A stretch of 64,000 nucleotides of DNA from Rhizohabitans arisaemae (GTDB lineage: Bacteria > Actinomycetota > Actinomycetes > Streptosporangiales > Streptosporangiaceae): NCBI RefSeq assembly GCF_025996515.1, contig NZ_BLRH01000029.1, forward strand, positions 434,001-498,000, given 5' to 3'. The position numbers were made by a program, and so were the translations under genes. The notes under the pieces are model-generated. The model was not told the origin of the DNA. It did not search any database and saw only the letters and a list, made by a program, of their open reading frames with translations. Numbering within the stretch: position 1 is the stretch's first letter; each line of letters opens with the position of its first letter. Below are positions 8,312 to 16,907 of the stretch, piece after piece.

Positions 8312-9118
8312 TCAGGGCAGTTCGAAGGGGAGCTTGATGCCGTCGAGCGCGTGCACGCAGGGGCAGTCGCGTTCGTCGGGGAGGGCCGTGATCACGTCGC
8401 CGACCAGGGTGCGGAGCCGGGCGGTGTTCTCGGCGAAGACTCTGAGCACCTCGTCCATGGTGACCCCCTCTCCCTCCTCCACACCCGCGTCGTAGTCGGT
8501 GACCAGGGCGAGGGTCGTGTAGCAGAGGGCGAGTTCGCGGGCGAGCACCGCCTCCGGGTGGCCGGTCATCCCAATGATCTTCCATCCGGCGGAGGCGAAC
8601 CAGCGGGATTCGGCGCGGGTGGAGAACCGCGGTCCCTCGATCACGACGAGGGTGCCGCCGTCGACCGTCTCCCAGTCGCCGGACCTGGCGGCCTGCACCG
8701 CGGCGGCCCTGCCGTGCGGGCAGTAGGGATCGGAGAACGAAACGTGGACCGCGCCCCCGGCGTCGTAGTAGGTCTGGACGCGGCCGGACGTGCGGTCGAC
8801 GAGCTGGTCGGGGATGACCAGGGTCCCGGGGCCGTGCTCGGCGGTGAGGGAGCCGACGGCGCTCGGCGCGAGCACCCGTTCGACTCCCAGCGCGCGCATC
8901 GCCCAGAGGTTGGCCCGATAGGGGATGCGGTGCGGGGGAAATCGGTGATCTCGGCCGTGTCTTGGCAGGAAGGCGACGTCGCGATCACCGATCCGCCCGA
9001 TCGTGACAACGTCGCTCGGCGGGCCGTAGGGGGTGTTGACCTGAATGTCCTCAGCCTCATCGAGGAGGGAGTAAAACCCGGTGCCTCCGATGACGCCGAT
9101 CTCTGCGCGAGTTGGCAT
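8312..9118 (-). CDS. S-methyl-5'-thioadenosine phosphorylase family
   Basis: A 268-residue enzyme of the PNP/MTAP phosphorylase family, which splits methylthioadenosine with phosphate into adenine and methylthioribose-1-phosphate. Motifs: IGVIGGTGFY (phosphate site), PRHGRDHRFPPHRIPYRANLW, EGPRFSTRAESRWF, GMTGHPEAVLARE and TDYDAGV, whose aspartate is expected in adenine-specific members. The ATG at 9118 is preferred over the ATG at 9145 because the family motif starts seven residues later. The neighbouring FmdB and SAF genes form a same-strand unit. Purine nucleoside phosphorylase activity with another base cannot be excluded. Confidence 0.85.
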   Translation of the reverse strand: MPTRAEIGVIGGTGFYSLLDEAEDIQVNTPYGPPSDVVTIGRIGDRDVAFLPRHGRDHRFPPHRIPYRANLWAMRALGVERVLAPSAVGSLTAEHGPGTLVIPDQLVDRTSGRVQTYYDAGGAVHVSFSDPYCPHGRAAAVQAARSGDWETVDGGTLVVIEGPRFSTRAESRWFASAGWKIIGMTGHPEAVLARELALCYTTLALVTDYDAGVEEGEGVTMDEVLRVFAENTARLRTLVGDVITALPDERDCPCVHALDGIKLPFELP

Positions 9119-9184
9119 GGCGCAGACACTAGCGCCCGCGGGCACGCCCGTCGGAAACCGAATCGCGCTCTGTGGATAACCCGG

Positions 9185-9523
9185 TCAGGCGACCTTTTCC
9201 GGCTTGGCGGTTGTGGATTCCGCCTTCGGCTTGCTCACGCTCTCCGAGCTCGTGGTGCTCGACTCGGAGCTCTTGGCGCCGGCGGTCGTCGACTCGGAGC
9301 TCGCGGTCGCCGGCGTGGTCGTCGTGCTCGTGCCGACCGACCCGCCGCTTCGGCTGTCCGTCCGGTAGAAGCCGGATCCCTTGAAAACGATGCCGACGGC
9401 GGAGAACAGCTTGCGCAGCCGACCGGCACAACTCGGGCACTCGGCGAGCGGGTCGTCGGTGAATTTCTGGACGACTTCGAGTCGCTCACCACAGGCCGTA
9501 CAGGCGTACTGATAGGTGGGCAC
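9185..9523 (-). CDS. FmdB-family zinc-ribbon protein
   Basis: About 112 residues from a GTG at 9523, chosen because the family begins with PTYQYACTACG. Two Cys-x2-Cys knuckles (CTACG and CPSCAG) form the regulatory-type zinc ribbon, and FKGSGFYRTD is the conserved end of the domain. The last 50 residues are a Ser/Thr/Glu/Lys low-complexity tail. The name derives from a putative regulator of formamidase, but the molecular role is unknown. It is the first gene of a minus-strand unit with the MTA phosphorylase and SAF genes. Confidence 0.85.
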   Translation of the reverse strand: MPTYQYACTACGERLEVVQKFTDDPLAECPSCAGRLRKLFSAVGIVFKGSGFYRTDSRSGGSVGTSTTTTPATASSESTTAGAKSSESSTTSSESVSKPKAESTTAKPEKVA

Positions 9524-9622
9524 GCACTCCTCCTCGTTGGCACTCACTCGATGCGACTGCTAATGGTACGCAGCTGACTTCCTTAAACGCCACTTGAGTA
9601 GCCGACCATTCCCCGGACCTCG

Positions 9623-11125
9623 TCATCCTCCCCGTTCACCGAACCATCCGGCGAGCTTGCCACTCCTGCTCACGGCGCGTAGCCGCCGCTCCGACTCGTC
9701 CCGGCAGGCGGCGGTGGTGACCAGGAGCAACTCGTCGCCGGCGTGGATCCTGGTGGTCGGCGTGGGGACGAAACTCTTGCCGTCCCGCACGACGAGGGTG
9801 ATCGCCGCGTCGGAGGGGAGCCGGAGCTCGAAGATCTCCACACCGTGCAGCCGCGACTCCGCAGGGACCTTGATCTGCAAGAGGTCGGCGTTGAGCGGCT
9901 CCAGCGGGGCGGCCTCCACGTTGATTTCACGTGCCTCCCCGGGCGCCGCCACCCCGAGCTTCCTGGCGACCCAGGGCAGGGTCGGACCCTGGAGGAGGGT
10001 GAACACCACGACGACGATGAACACCTGGTTGAAGATGACCTTGGGGCTGTCGACGCCGTTGGACCAGGGGATCGTGGCGAGCACGATCGGTACGGCGCCG
10101 CGCAGCCCGGCCCAGGACAGGAACACCTGTTCCTGCCAGGCGAGCCGCTCCTTGCCGTACCGCATGACCGCCACCGACAGCACCACCGACAGCGGGCGGG
10201 CCAGCAGGACCAGGGTGAGTCCGGCGATCAGCCCGGGGGCGAACTGGACCGGGAGCTCCGAGGGGCTGACCAGCAGCCCGAGCATGACGAACAGCCCGAT
10301 CTGCGCCAGCCAGGCCAGCCCTTCGGCGAATCCCCGCGTGGCCGGGCGGTGCGGCAGCCGGGAATTCCCGAGGATCAGCGCCGCCAGGTAGACGGCCAGG
10401 AATCCGCTGCCGTGCATCACCGCCGCGGCGCCGTACGCCCCCAGGGCCAGCGCCAGCACCGCGACCGGGTAGAGACCGGAGGCGGGGAGGGCCACCCGGC
10501 GCAGCGCGTAGGCGCCGATCGGGCCGATGACGAGCCCGGCGGCGGCGCCGACGAGCAGCTCGTAGACGATGTCGAAGACGACGGTGGGCAGGCTGGGCAT
10601 GCCCCCCTCCATCGTGCTGAACAGGATGACGACGATGACGGTGGGCGCGTCGTTGAATCCGGACTCCGCTTCGAGGATTCCGGCGAGCCGGGGCGGCAGG
10701 GGAAGTCGTCGCAGCACGGAGAAGACGGCCGCCGCGTCGGTGGAGGCGAGGACGGCGCCGAGCAGGATGGACAGGCGCCAGTCGAGTCCCAGGATGAAGT
10801 GGACGGCGAGCGCGACGCAGGCGATGCTGACGCCGACTCCGAGGGTGGCCAGGACGAGCGCGGTGGGAACCGCCCGGCGGACGTGCTGCCAGTTGGTGGT
10901 GAGACCGCCTTCGGCGAGGATCAGGGCGAGCGCCGCCAGGCCGAGCTGCTGGGCGAGCTCGGCGCTTTCGAACTGCAGCCCGAATCCCGCTTCGCCGATG
11001 ATCAGGCCGAGCGCGAGGTAGAGGAGGAGGCTGGGAAGCCCCGTCCGGTACGCGAGCCGTACGGAGGCGATGGCGACGATGATGATGACGGCACCGAAGA
11101 GCAGCCACAGACTGAGCTGCTCCAA
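9623..11125 (-). CDS. Potassium/proton antiporter (CPA1, NhaP2-like) with RCK-C domain
   Basis: A 500-residue membrane transporter with about twelve hydrophobic segments. LILAEGGLTTNW, GAVLASTDAAAVFSVLRRLPL and ESGFNDAPTVIVV are the ion-binding segments of CPA1 exchangers (TDAA and FND). The cytoplasmic tail (from about residue 400) contains an RCK/TrkA-C domain (EIFELRLPSDAAITLVVRDG, then AGDELLLVTT), which senses nucleotides or cations in K+/H+ antiporters. The start is TTG at 11125, supported by a GGAGGGGGG ribosome site; it is the only TTG start I favour in the window. It is monocistronic and divergent from the LCP gene. Confidence 0.9.
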   Translation of the reverse strand: MEQLSLWLLFGAVIIIVAIASVRLAYRTGLPSLLLYLALGLIIGEAGFGLQFESAELAQQLGLAALALILAEGGLTTNWQHVRRAVPTALVLATLGVGVSIACVALAVHFILGLDWRLSILLGAVLASTDAAAVFSVLRRLPLPPRLAGILEAESGFNDAPTVIVVILFSTMEGGMPSLPTVVFDIVYELLVGAAAGLVIGPIGAYALRRVALPASGLYPVAVLALALGAYGAAAVMHGSGFLAVYLAALILGNSRLPHRPATRGFAEGLAWLAQIGLFVMLGLLVSPSELPVQFAPGLIAGLTLVLLARPLSVVLSVAVMRYGKERLAWQEQVFLSWAGLRGAVPIVLATIPWSNGVDSPKVIFNQVFIVVVVFTLLQGPTLPWVARKLGVAAPGEAREINVEAAPLEPLNADLLQIKVPAESRLHGVEIFELRLPSDAAITLVVRDGKSFVPTPTTRIHAGDELLLVTTAACRDESERRLRAVSRSGKLAGWFGERGG

Positions 11126-11273
11126 CCTGCGCCCCCCTCCTGACCGGCGACTTTCTCATATTGTTGCTCACCGACCACTCCAGGGGCCAACCGTCCCATC
11201 CATAACCCGGCGTTCGCCATAACAGCCTGGTCAATCAGCCCAGCGTTATGCGGCTATTGCGTAAGGTTGCCCC

Positions 11274-12359
11274 GTGACATCCGAGGTTGAGCCGCAGGTC
11301 GGCGACGAGAACCCCAAGCCGCGCGCGGTTCGATCCGACGATGAGGACCGCTTGCCCCTCCCTGAATCCGGTAAACACGCCGAGAAGCACAGCAAGCCTC
11401 GGCGACGACGTCTCCGCCGGGTGCTCATGGTGATCGGCCTGGTCCTCGCCGTACTCGTCTCGGGGACGTTCGCCCTGCTCCTGGAGCGGCAGAGCACCTT
11501 CAACAACAACATTCGCCGGATCGCCCAGGCGCTTCCCCCCGAGGGGGACCGGCCGGACCGGGTGGTGGGCGCGGCGCAGAACTGGCTGCTCGTCGGTTCG
11601 GACAAGCGCTCGGACAACCCCGGGATCGGACAGCGCGCCGACACGATCATGCTGATCCACCTCGCCGCGGACCGGCAGCGCGCGTACCTGGTCTCCTTCC
11701 CCCGCGACGCCTGGGTCACGGTTCCGGGCAAGGGCAAGGCGAAGATCAACGCTTCGTATGCCTGGGGCGGTCCCAGCCTGCTGATCGCGACGATCGAGAA
11801 GCTCTCCGGCGTGCGAATCGACCACTTCGCCTCGATCGACTTCGAGGGCTTCGCCGACATGACCGACGCACTCGGCGGTGTGGAGGTCGTGGTGCCCGCC
11901 GACTCCGTCGACCCGATCAGCAAGATCACCTGGAAACGGGGGCGGACCTTCCTCGACGGGAAGCGGGCGCTGAGCTACGTCCGGCAGCGACACGGGCTCC
12001 CCGGCGGCGACTTCGACCGGATCAAGCGCCAGCAGGACTTCCTCCGGGCCGTGGTCCGCGAGGCGGCCTCCGCGGGCACGCTGACAAACCCCTTCAAACT
12101 CAACGCGTTCCTCGACGCCTTCACCAGGGCGGTCAGCGTCGACGACTCGGTGACCGTCGGGACGCTCCGTGAGCTCGCCTTCGAAGTCCGTGATCTCCGG
12201 GCATCCGACATCTTCTACGCGACCGCCCCGGTCCGGGGCACCGGTACCGAGCAGCGGCAGAGCGTCGTCTACATGGACCCCAAGCGGTCCAAACTCCTGT
12301 TCGACGCACTCCGCACGGACCGGGTCGACGACTACCTATCCAACGCGGGTGAGGGCTGA
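11274..12359 (+). CDS. LytR-CpsA-Psr (LCP) family protein
   Basis: A 361-residue membrane protein from a GTG. The cytoplasmic N-terminus is highly charged (KPRRRRLRR), followed by one TM helix (VLMVIGLVLAVLVSGTFALLL) and an extracellular LCP domain: NWLLVGSDKRSD, RADTIMLIHLAAD, YLVSFPRDAWVTVPGKGKAKINASYAWGG (split here between RDAWV and the KINASY motif), HFASIDFEGFADMTDALGG and ALSYVRQRH. LCP enzymes transfer undecaprenyl-linked glycopolymers onto peptidoglycan; the Arg and Asp residues of the fold are present. Its 3' end overlaps the convergent cyclo-ligase gene by 24 bp. Confidence 0.92.
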   Translation: MTSEVEPQVGDENPKPRAVRSDDEDRLPLPESGKHAEKHSKPRRRRLRRVLMVIGLVLAVLVSGTFALLLERQSTFNNNIRRIAQALPPEGDRPDRVVGAAQNWLLVGSDKRSDNPGIGQRADTIMLIHLAADRQRAYLVSFPRDAWVTVPGKGKAKINASYAWGGPSLLIATIEKLSGVRIDHFASIDFEGFADMTDALGGVEVVVPADSVDPISKITWKRGRTFLDGKRALSYVRQRHGLPGGDFDRIKRQQDFLRAVVREAASAGTLTNPFKLNAFLDAFTRAVSVDDSVTVGTLRELAFEVRDLRASDIFYATAPVRGTGTEQRQSVVYMDPKRSKLLFDALRTDRVDDYLSNAGEG

Positions 12360-12905
12360 CGGGGTCGCCGCCCACTTGACCCGTTGATCGTGGGGGTCCC
12401 AGGGGACCCCGGGGACCAGCTCGTCGTCGTAGACAAGGGCGACCGTGGGCACGTTCGGACCGACCCGGGCGAGCGCCCGGTCGTAGGATCCGCCGCCCCG
12501 GCCGAGCCGGACGCCGGTGCCGGGGTCCACGGCGAGGGCGGGGACGATGACCAGTGCGGCGGTACGGACCGCGTCGGGGCCGCGCCGCGTGTCGACCGGC
12601 TCCATCAGGCCCCGCGGCCCGGGGGCGAGGGTGTCGGGCCCGTCGTAGGCGGCCCAGTCCAGGTCGCCGTCTGGTTGCAGGACCGGCAGGATCACCGCCT
12701 TGCCGTGTTTCCACAGGGCGAAGACCAGCCCGTGCGACGGGGGCTCGGCCCCGATCGACCAGTAGCACGCGACGGTCCCGGCCATCTGGACCCAGGGCTG
12801 CTCCAGGAGGGTCTCGCGGACGCTCGCGGAGCCCGTACGGCGCTCCTCCTCGCCGCGCTCCGCGCGCGTGGCGAGGACACGCCTCCGGATCGCCGCCTTT
12901 TCCAC
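12336..12905 (-). CDS. 5-formyltetrahydrofolate cyclo-ligase
   Basis: The enzyme converts 5-formyl-THF to 5,10-methenyl-THF using ATP. From the GTG at 12905 (VEKAAIRRRVLATRAERG) it is 189 residues, a normal length. The frame is open far upstream, but that part is the antisense of galU. A GGGAGAGG ribosome site supports 12905. Motifs: AIRRRVLATR at the N-terminus, GKAVILPVLQPD, LVIVPALAVDPGTGVRLGRGGGSYDR (ATP/Mg loop LGRGGGSYDRAL) and PHDQRVKW near the end. It is divergent from galU, an arrangement typical of actinobacteria, and overlaps the LCP gene tail to tail. Confidence 0.92.
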   Translation of the reverse strand: MEKAAIRRRVLATRAERGEEERRTGSASVRETLLEQPWVQMAGTVACYWSIGAEPPSHGLVFALWKHGKAVILPVLQPDGDLDWAAYDGPDTLAPGPRGLMEPVDTRRGPDAVRTAALVIVPALAVDPGTGVRLGRGGGSYDRALARVGPNVPTVALVYDDELVPGVPWDPHDQRVKWAATPSALTRVG

Positions 12906-12956
12906 GTCGTCCACCTCTCCCTGAATTCCGCCACGTCGCACCGCTAGGGTCAGCAC

Positions 12957-13859
12957 ATGGCTGACTACGTCCCTGTCACCAAGGCGGTCGTGCCCGCGGC
13001 CGGCCTTGGCACCCGATTCCTGCCCGCCACCAAGGCGACCCCGAAGGAGATGCTGCCGATCGTCGACAAACCCGCGATCCAGTATGTCGTCGAAGAGGCG
13101 GTGTCCGCGGGGCTGAGCGACGTTCTCATGGTGACAGGCCGGAGCAAGCGCTCGATCGAGGACCACTTCGATCGAGCGTACGAGCTGGAGGAGACCCTCG
13201 ACGCCAAGGGCGACAAGGAGCGGCTCGCCCAGGTGCGCGAGTCGGCCGACCTGGCCATGCTGCACTACGTGCGCCAAGGCGAGCCGCGTGGCCTCGGGCA
13301 CGCCATCCTCTGCGCCAAGCACCACGTCGGGGACGAACCGTTCGCCTGCCTCCTCGGCGACGACCTCATCGACCCGCGCGACCCGCTCCTCCAGCGCATG
13401 ATCGAGGTGCGTGGCACGTACGGCGGCAGCGTGGTCGCCCTCATGGAGGTGCCGCCCTCCCAGGTGTCCATGTACGGCTGCGCCGCGATCGAGCCCACCG
13501 GCGAGGACGACGTGGTGCGGGTGACCGACCTCGTCGAGAAGCCCCCGGCCGACGAGGCGCCGTCCAACTGGGCGGTCATCGGGCGCTACGTGATCGATCC
13601 GGCGGTGTTTGAAGTCCTGGAGAACACCCCGCCGGGGCGGGGCGGGGAGATCCAGATCACCGACGCGCTCAAGGAGCTGGCCGGCCGGGACGCCGAGGCC
13701 GGCGGGCCGGTGCACGGGGTGCTCTTCCGCGGGCGGCGGTACGACACGGGAAACAAGCTGGATTATCTACGCACCGTCGTACAGTTCGCCGCCGAGCGGC
13801 CCGACCTCGCCGGGGAGTTCATACCCTGGTTGAAGGAGTTCCTAGCCACCCGCACCTAA
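12957..13859 (+). CDS. galU: UTP-glucose-1-phosphate uridylyltransferase
   Basis: A 300-residue nucleotidyltransferase that makes UDP-glucose from UTP and glucose-1-phosphate for envelope glycans. Signature motifs: VVPAAGLGTRFLPATKATPK (nucleotide loop), EMLPIVDKPAIQYVVEEA, GEPRGLGHAILCAK, FACLLGDDLID (metal aspartates) and GNKLDYLRTVV near the C-terminus. The ATG at 12957 has an AGGG site just upstream. It is followed after 10 bp by moeA, so the plus-strand unit galU-moeA-moaC-mog is probably one operon. Confidence 0.95.
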   Translation: MADYVPVTKAVVPAAGLGTRFLPATKATPKEMLPIVDKPAIQYVVEEAVSAGLSDVLMVTGRSKRSIEDHFDRAYELEETLDAKGDKERLAQVRESADLAMLHYVRQGEPRGLGHAILCAKHHVGDEPFACLLGDDLIDPRDPLLQRMIEVRGTYGGSVVALMEVPPSQVSMYGCAAIEPTGEDDVVRVTDLVEKPPADEAPSNWAVIGRYVIDPAVFEVLENTPPGRGGEIQITDALKELAGRDAEAGGPVHGVLFRGRRYDTGNKLDYLRTVVQFAAERPDLAGEFIPWLKEFLATRT

Positions 13860-13869
13860 GGTTGTGGCC

Positions 13870-15066
13870 ATGAAGACGGTCGATGAGCACCTGGAACACA
13901 TCCTCCGGACCGTGCACCCGCTCGCCCCGCTGGAGTTCGAACTCCTTGAGGCCGGGGGCACCCTTCTCGCCGAGGACGTGAGCTCCCCGGTGGCGCTGCC
14001 GCCGTTCGACAACTCCGCCATGGACGGCTACGCGGTGCGCGCGGGCGACCTGGCCGGGGCGACCGAGCAGGCACCCGTCACGCTCTCGGTCGTCGGTGAC
14101 ATCGCGGCGGGGGACGCCGGTGTGCACGCCATCGCCGGCGGCCTCTGCGCGCGGATCATGACGGGTGCGCCGCTGCCCGCGGGCGCCGACGCGGTGGTTC
14201 CGGTGGAGTGGACCGACGGCGGGACCGTCAAGGTCGCGATCCGCCGGGCCCCCGAACCCGGCGGGGCGATCCGCCGGGCCGGCGAGGACGTGCTGCCCGG
14301 CGAGGTCGTCCTCCCCGCGGGGACCATGCTGGGCCCGGCTCAGCTGGGCATGCTCGCCGGAGTCGGCCGCAGGCGGGCGTGGGTCCGGCCGCGACCCCGG
14401 GTCGTGGTGATGTCGACCGGCGCGGAGCTCACCGAGCCGGGCACTCCGCTCCCGGACGGCGGGATCTGGGACTCCAACGGCGTCACGCTCACCGCGGCCG
14501 TGACGGACGAGGGGGGCGTGGGGTTCCGGAACGGCATCGTCGGCGACGACCCCGGGCGATTCCTGGAGATGCTCGACGCCCAGCTGCTCCGCGCCGACGC
14601 CGTCATCACCAGCGGCGGTGTCTCCATGGGGGCGTACGAGCCGGTCAAGGAGGCCCTCACGTCGCTGGAGACGGTCGACTTCGTCAAGGTCGCGATGCAG
14701 CCGGGGATGCCGCAGGGATTCGGCGTCGTGGGGGAGGAGAAGGTTCCGATCTTCGCCCTGCCCGGCAATCCCGTCTCGGCGTTCGTATCCTTTGTGATCT
14801 TTGTACGGCCCGCTCTGCGGGTGATGCGCGGCCTCCCGCCGCACGCGGCCCCGCCGTCCAGGGCGGTGACCACGGAGCCGCTGAAGTCACCCGAGGGCAA
14901 GCGTTCCTACCTGCGCGGCCGGTACACGGGGGAGACCGTGTCGCCGGTCCGAGGCCAGGGCTCCCACCAGCTGGCCGCGCTGAGCTCGGCCAACGCCCTG
15001 ATCGTCGTGCCCGAGTCCGCGACCGAGGTGGCCGCCGGCACCGAAGTGGAGGTCATACCCCTGTGA
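13870..15066 (+). CDS. moeA: Molybdopterin molybdenumtransferase MoeA
   Basis: A 398-residue protein (an alternative GTG start lies 6 bp upstream). MoeA inserts molybdate into adenylylated molybdopterin. Family motifs: ALPPFDNSAMDGYAVRAGD (residues about 40-60), GDIAAGD, IMTGAPLPAGADAVVPVEW, VMSTGAELTEPG, DAVITSGGVSMGAYE and IFALPGNPVSAFVSF. Its stop overlaps the moaC start in a GTGA arrangement, implying translational coupling. Confidence 0.95.
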   Translation: MKTVDEHLEHILRTVHPLAPLEFELLEAGGTLLAEDVSSPVALPPFDNSAMDGYAVRAGDLAGATEQAPVTLSVVGDIAAGDAGVHAIAGGLCARIMTGAPLPAGADAVVPVEWTDGGTVKVAIRRAPEPGGAIRRAGEDVLPGEVVLPAGTMLGPAQLGMLAGVGRRRAWVRPRPRVVVMSTGAELTEPGTPLPDGGIWDSNGVTLTAAVTDEGGVGFRNGIVGDDPGRFLEMLDAQLLRADAVITSGGVSMGAYEPVKEALTSLETVDFVKVAMQPGMPQGFGVVGEEKVPIFALPGNPVSAFVSFVIFVRPALRVMRGLPPHAAPPSRAVTTEPLKSPEGKRSYLRGRYTGETVSPVRGQGSHQLAALSSANALIVVPESATEVAAGTEVEVIPL

Positions 15067-15545
15067 AGCTCACCCATCTGGACGAGTCCGGAGCGGCGCG
15101 GATGGTCGACGTCTCGGCCAAGGACGTGAGCGTCCGTACGGCGCGCGCGAGCGGCAGGGTACGGCTGTCCGCCGAAGCCCTCGCCGCGCTCCGCGCGGGG
15201 GACACCCCCAAGGGGGACGCGCTGGGGGTGGCGCGCATCGCCGGGATCCAGGGCGCCAAACGCACCCCGGACCTCATCCCGCTGTGCCATCCGATCGCTC
15301 TGCACGGCGTCAAAGTCGACTTGACCGTGGACGACGAGGGTGTCTCGATCGTCGCGACAGTGCGGACGGCCGACCGTACCGGCGTGGAGATGGAGGCCCT
15401 GACGGCGGTGACCGTCGCCGCGTTAGCCTTGATCGATATGGTGAAGGCGCTGGACCCGGCGGCGAGTGTCGCCGACGTCCGCGTGGAGGAGAAGACCGGC
15501 GGTAAGACGGGCACCTGGACTCGAGATCGAACCGGTGACCCCTGA
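15063..15545 (+). CDS. moaC: Cyclic pyranopterin monophosphate synthase MoaC
   Basis: A 160-residue protein. MoaC completes the conversion of the GTP-derived 3',8-cyclo intermediate to cyclic pyranopterin monophosphate. The motifs are complete: KGDALGVARIAGIQGAKRT, DLIPLCHPIALHG and DRTGVEMEALTAVTVAAL, with the downstream DMVKA helix. The GTG start at 15063 overlaps the moeA stop by four bases. MoaA, MoaE and MoaD are not in this window. Confidence 0.95.
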   Translation: MKLTHLDESGAARMVDVSAKDVSVRTARASGRVRLSAEALAALRAGDTPKGDALGVARIAGIQGAKRTPDLIPLCHPIALHGVKVDLTVDDEGVSIVATVRTADRTGVEMEALTAVTVAALALIDMVKALDPAASVADVRVEEKTGGKTGTWTRDRTGDP

Positions 15546-15570
15546 GCCGCCCGACCTAGGTGGGGAACGG

Positions 15571-16053
15571 ATGCGGGTACTGGCGATCACGGTCTCTAAC
15601 CGCGCGGCCGCCGGGATTTACGCGGATAGATCAGGACCGGTTGTGGTGGAGCTGCTTCGGGAAGCCGGATGCGAGACCGTCGACGGCCCGATCGTCGTCC
15701 CCGACGGGCCGGCCGTGGAGACCGCGCTCCGCGAAGCCGTACAGGCCGGCTACGACGTGGTCGTGACCAGCGGAGGCACCGGGCTGACCCCGACCGACCG
15801 CACACCGGAGATGACCCGCCGGGTCCTCGACACGGAGATCCCCGGCATCGCCGAGGCCATCAGGGCCGTCGGCCGGTCGGCCGTACCCACCTCCATCCTG
15901 TCCCGTGGGCTCGCCGGGCTCGCCGGATCCACCCTCATCGTCAACCTGCCCGGATCCACCGGGGGGGTCAGAGACGGCATGACGGTGATCGGACCGATCC
16001 TGCGGCACGCCGTCGACCAGATCCGCGGAGGCGATCACCCCGGGAGCCCGTGA
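15571..16053 (+). CDS. Molybdopterin adenylyltransferase, MogA/MoaB family
   Basis: A 160-residue protein from the ATG at 15571, preceded by GGTGGGGA. It adenylylates molybdopterin before MoeA acts. Motifs: RVLAITVSNRAAAGIYADRSGP, VVVTSGGTGLTPTDRTPE (MPT-binding loop), EIPGIAEAIR, ILSRGLAGLAGSTLIVNLPG and GSTGGVRDG. A longer frame upstream overlaps moaC and adds only low-complexity sequence. It is the fourth gene of the galU-moeA-moaC-mog run. Confidence 0.93.
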   Translation: MRVLAITVSNRAAAGIYADRSGPVVVELLREAGCETVDGPIVVPDGPAVETALREAVQAGYDVVVTSGGTGLTPTDRTPEMTRRVLDTEIPGIAEAIRAVGRSAVPTSILSRGLAGLAGSTLIVNLPGSTGGVRDGMTVIGPILRHAVDQIRGGDHPGSP

Positions 16054-16090
16054 GCCCGCGGCGACGTGGCGAACCGGGCCCAAGGCGAGG

Positions 16091-16744
16091 ATGATGACAA
16101 GAGTGGATCGTGCGCGTGGCTGGCCGGCGACCCTGACCGAGGGTCCTGTAGAGATACGCCCGCTTCGGATGTGGGATGTCCGTGCCTGGCGGGACGTACG
16201 CCTGCGGAACGTGGCCTGGCTACGGCCATGGGAGCCCACCAGTCCCGAAACCCCGCTCTTCCGCACCGGCCTCGGCCCGTACGTCTCCATGGTCGGCGCC
16301 CTGCGCAAAGAAGGCCGGCAGGGTACGGCGTTGCCGTGGGTGGTGACCTACGAGGGCGCCTTCGCCGGTCAGCTCACCGTGGGCGGCATCCTCTGGGGCG
16401 CGGCCAGGTCCGCTCAGGTGGGATACTGGATCGACGGGGCGCTCGCCGGGCGGGGAATCATCCCGACCGCGCTCGCAATGGCCGTCGATCATTGCTTCCT
16501 CCGAGTCGGCCTGCATCGCCTGGAGGCGAACATACGTCCGGAAAATCTCGCGAGCCGTCGAGTAGTCGAAAAACTCGGATTCCGGGAAGAAGGAATCCGC
16601 CGCCGGCAGCTCCACATCGACGGTGCGTGGCGCGACCACATCTGCTACGCAATCACCGTGGAAGACTGCCCGCAAGGCGTATTGGCCGACTGGCGCCGGA
16701 GTCGCGAAGCCGGACTCGGCGACAGCCAAACCCGCCCCGCCTGA
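16091..16744 (+). CDS. GNAT family N-acetyltransferase (RimJ/RimL-like)
   Basis: A 217-residue acetyl-CoA-dependent N-acetyltransferase. VEIRPLRMWDVRAWRDVR is the typical GNAT start, VGYWIDGALAGRGIIPTALAMAVDHCF contains the acetyl-CoA pyrophosphate loop region, and LEANIRPENLASRRVVEKLGFREEGIRRR is the RimJ/RimL C-terminal motif. Relatives acetylate ribosomal protein N-termini or antibiotics; the substrate is unknown here. Gene order mog-GNAT-sepX is conserved in many actinomycetes. Two adjacent ATGs (16091, 16094) are possible starts. Confidence 0.88.
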   Translation: MMTRVDRARGWPATLTEGPVEIRPLRMWDVRAWRDVRLRNVAWLRPWEPTSPETPLFRTGLGPYVSMVGALRKEGRQGTALPWVVTYEGAFAGQLTVGGILWGAARSAQVGYWIDGALAGRGIIPTALAMAVDHCFLRVGLHRLEANIRPENLASRRVVEKLGFREEGIRRRQLHIDGAWRDHICYAITVEDCPQGVLADWRRSREAGLGDSQTRPA

Positions 16745-16907
16745 CCTCGTTTCCGCCCCGGCCAAGTGACTAACTGTTTGCCGATCTCGCGACACACCGC
16801 ATCGAATACTCGTCAATTACTGACACACGGTCTTACGGTGCGTGACGTGACCATGCCCGTAACCAGTGCCACCCGATCGGTATTGGTGTGTGCTGTGCGG
16901 GGGCGCT

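Noticed and set aside
9743-11143. Plus-strand frame of 466 codons opposite the antiporter
   Set aside because: Gln/Asp/Arg-rich low complexity without domains; the minus strand encodes a clear CPA1 antiporter with TDAA and RCK-C motifs.
12918-13715. Upstream extension of the cyclo-ligase frame over galU
   Set aside because: It is the antisense of galU, which has every family motif; the cyclo-ligase is of normal length from the GTG at 12905.
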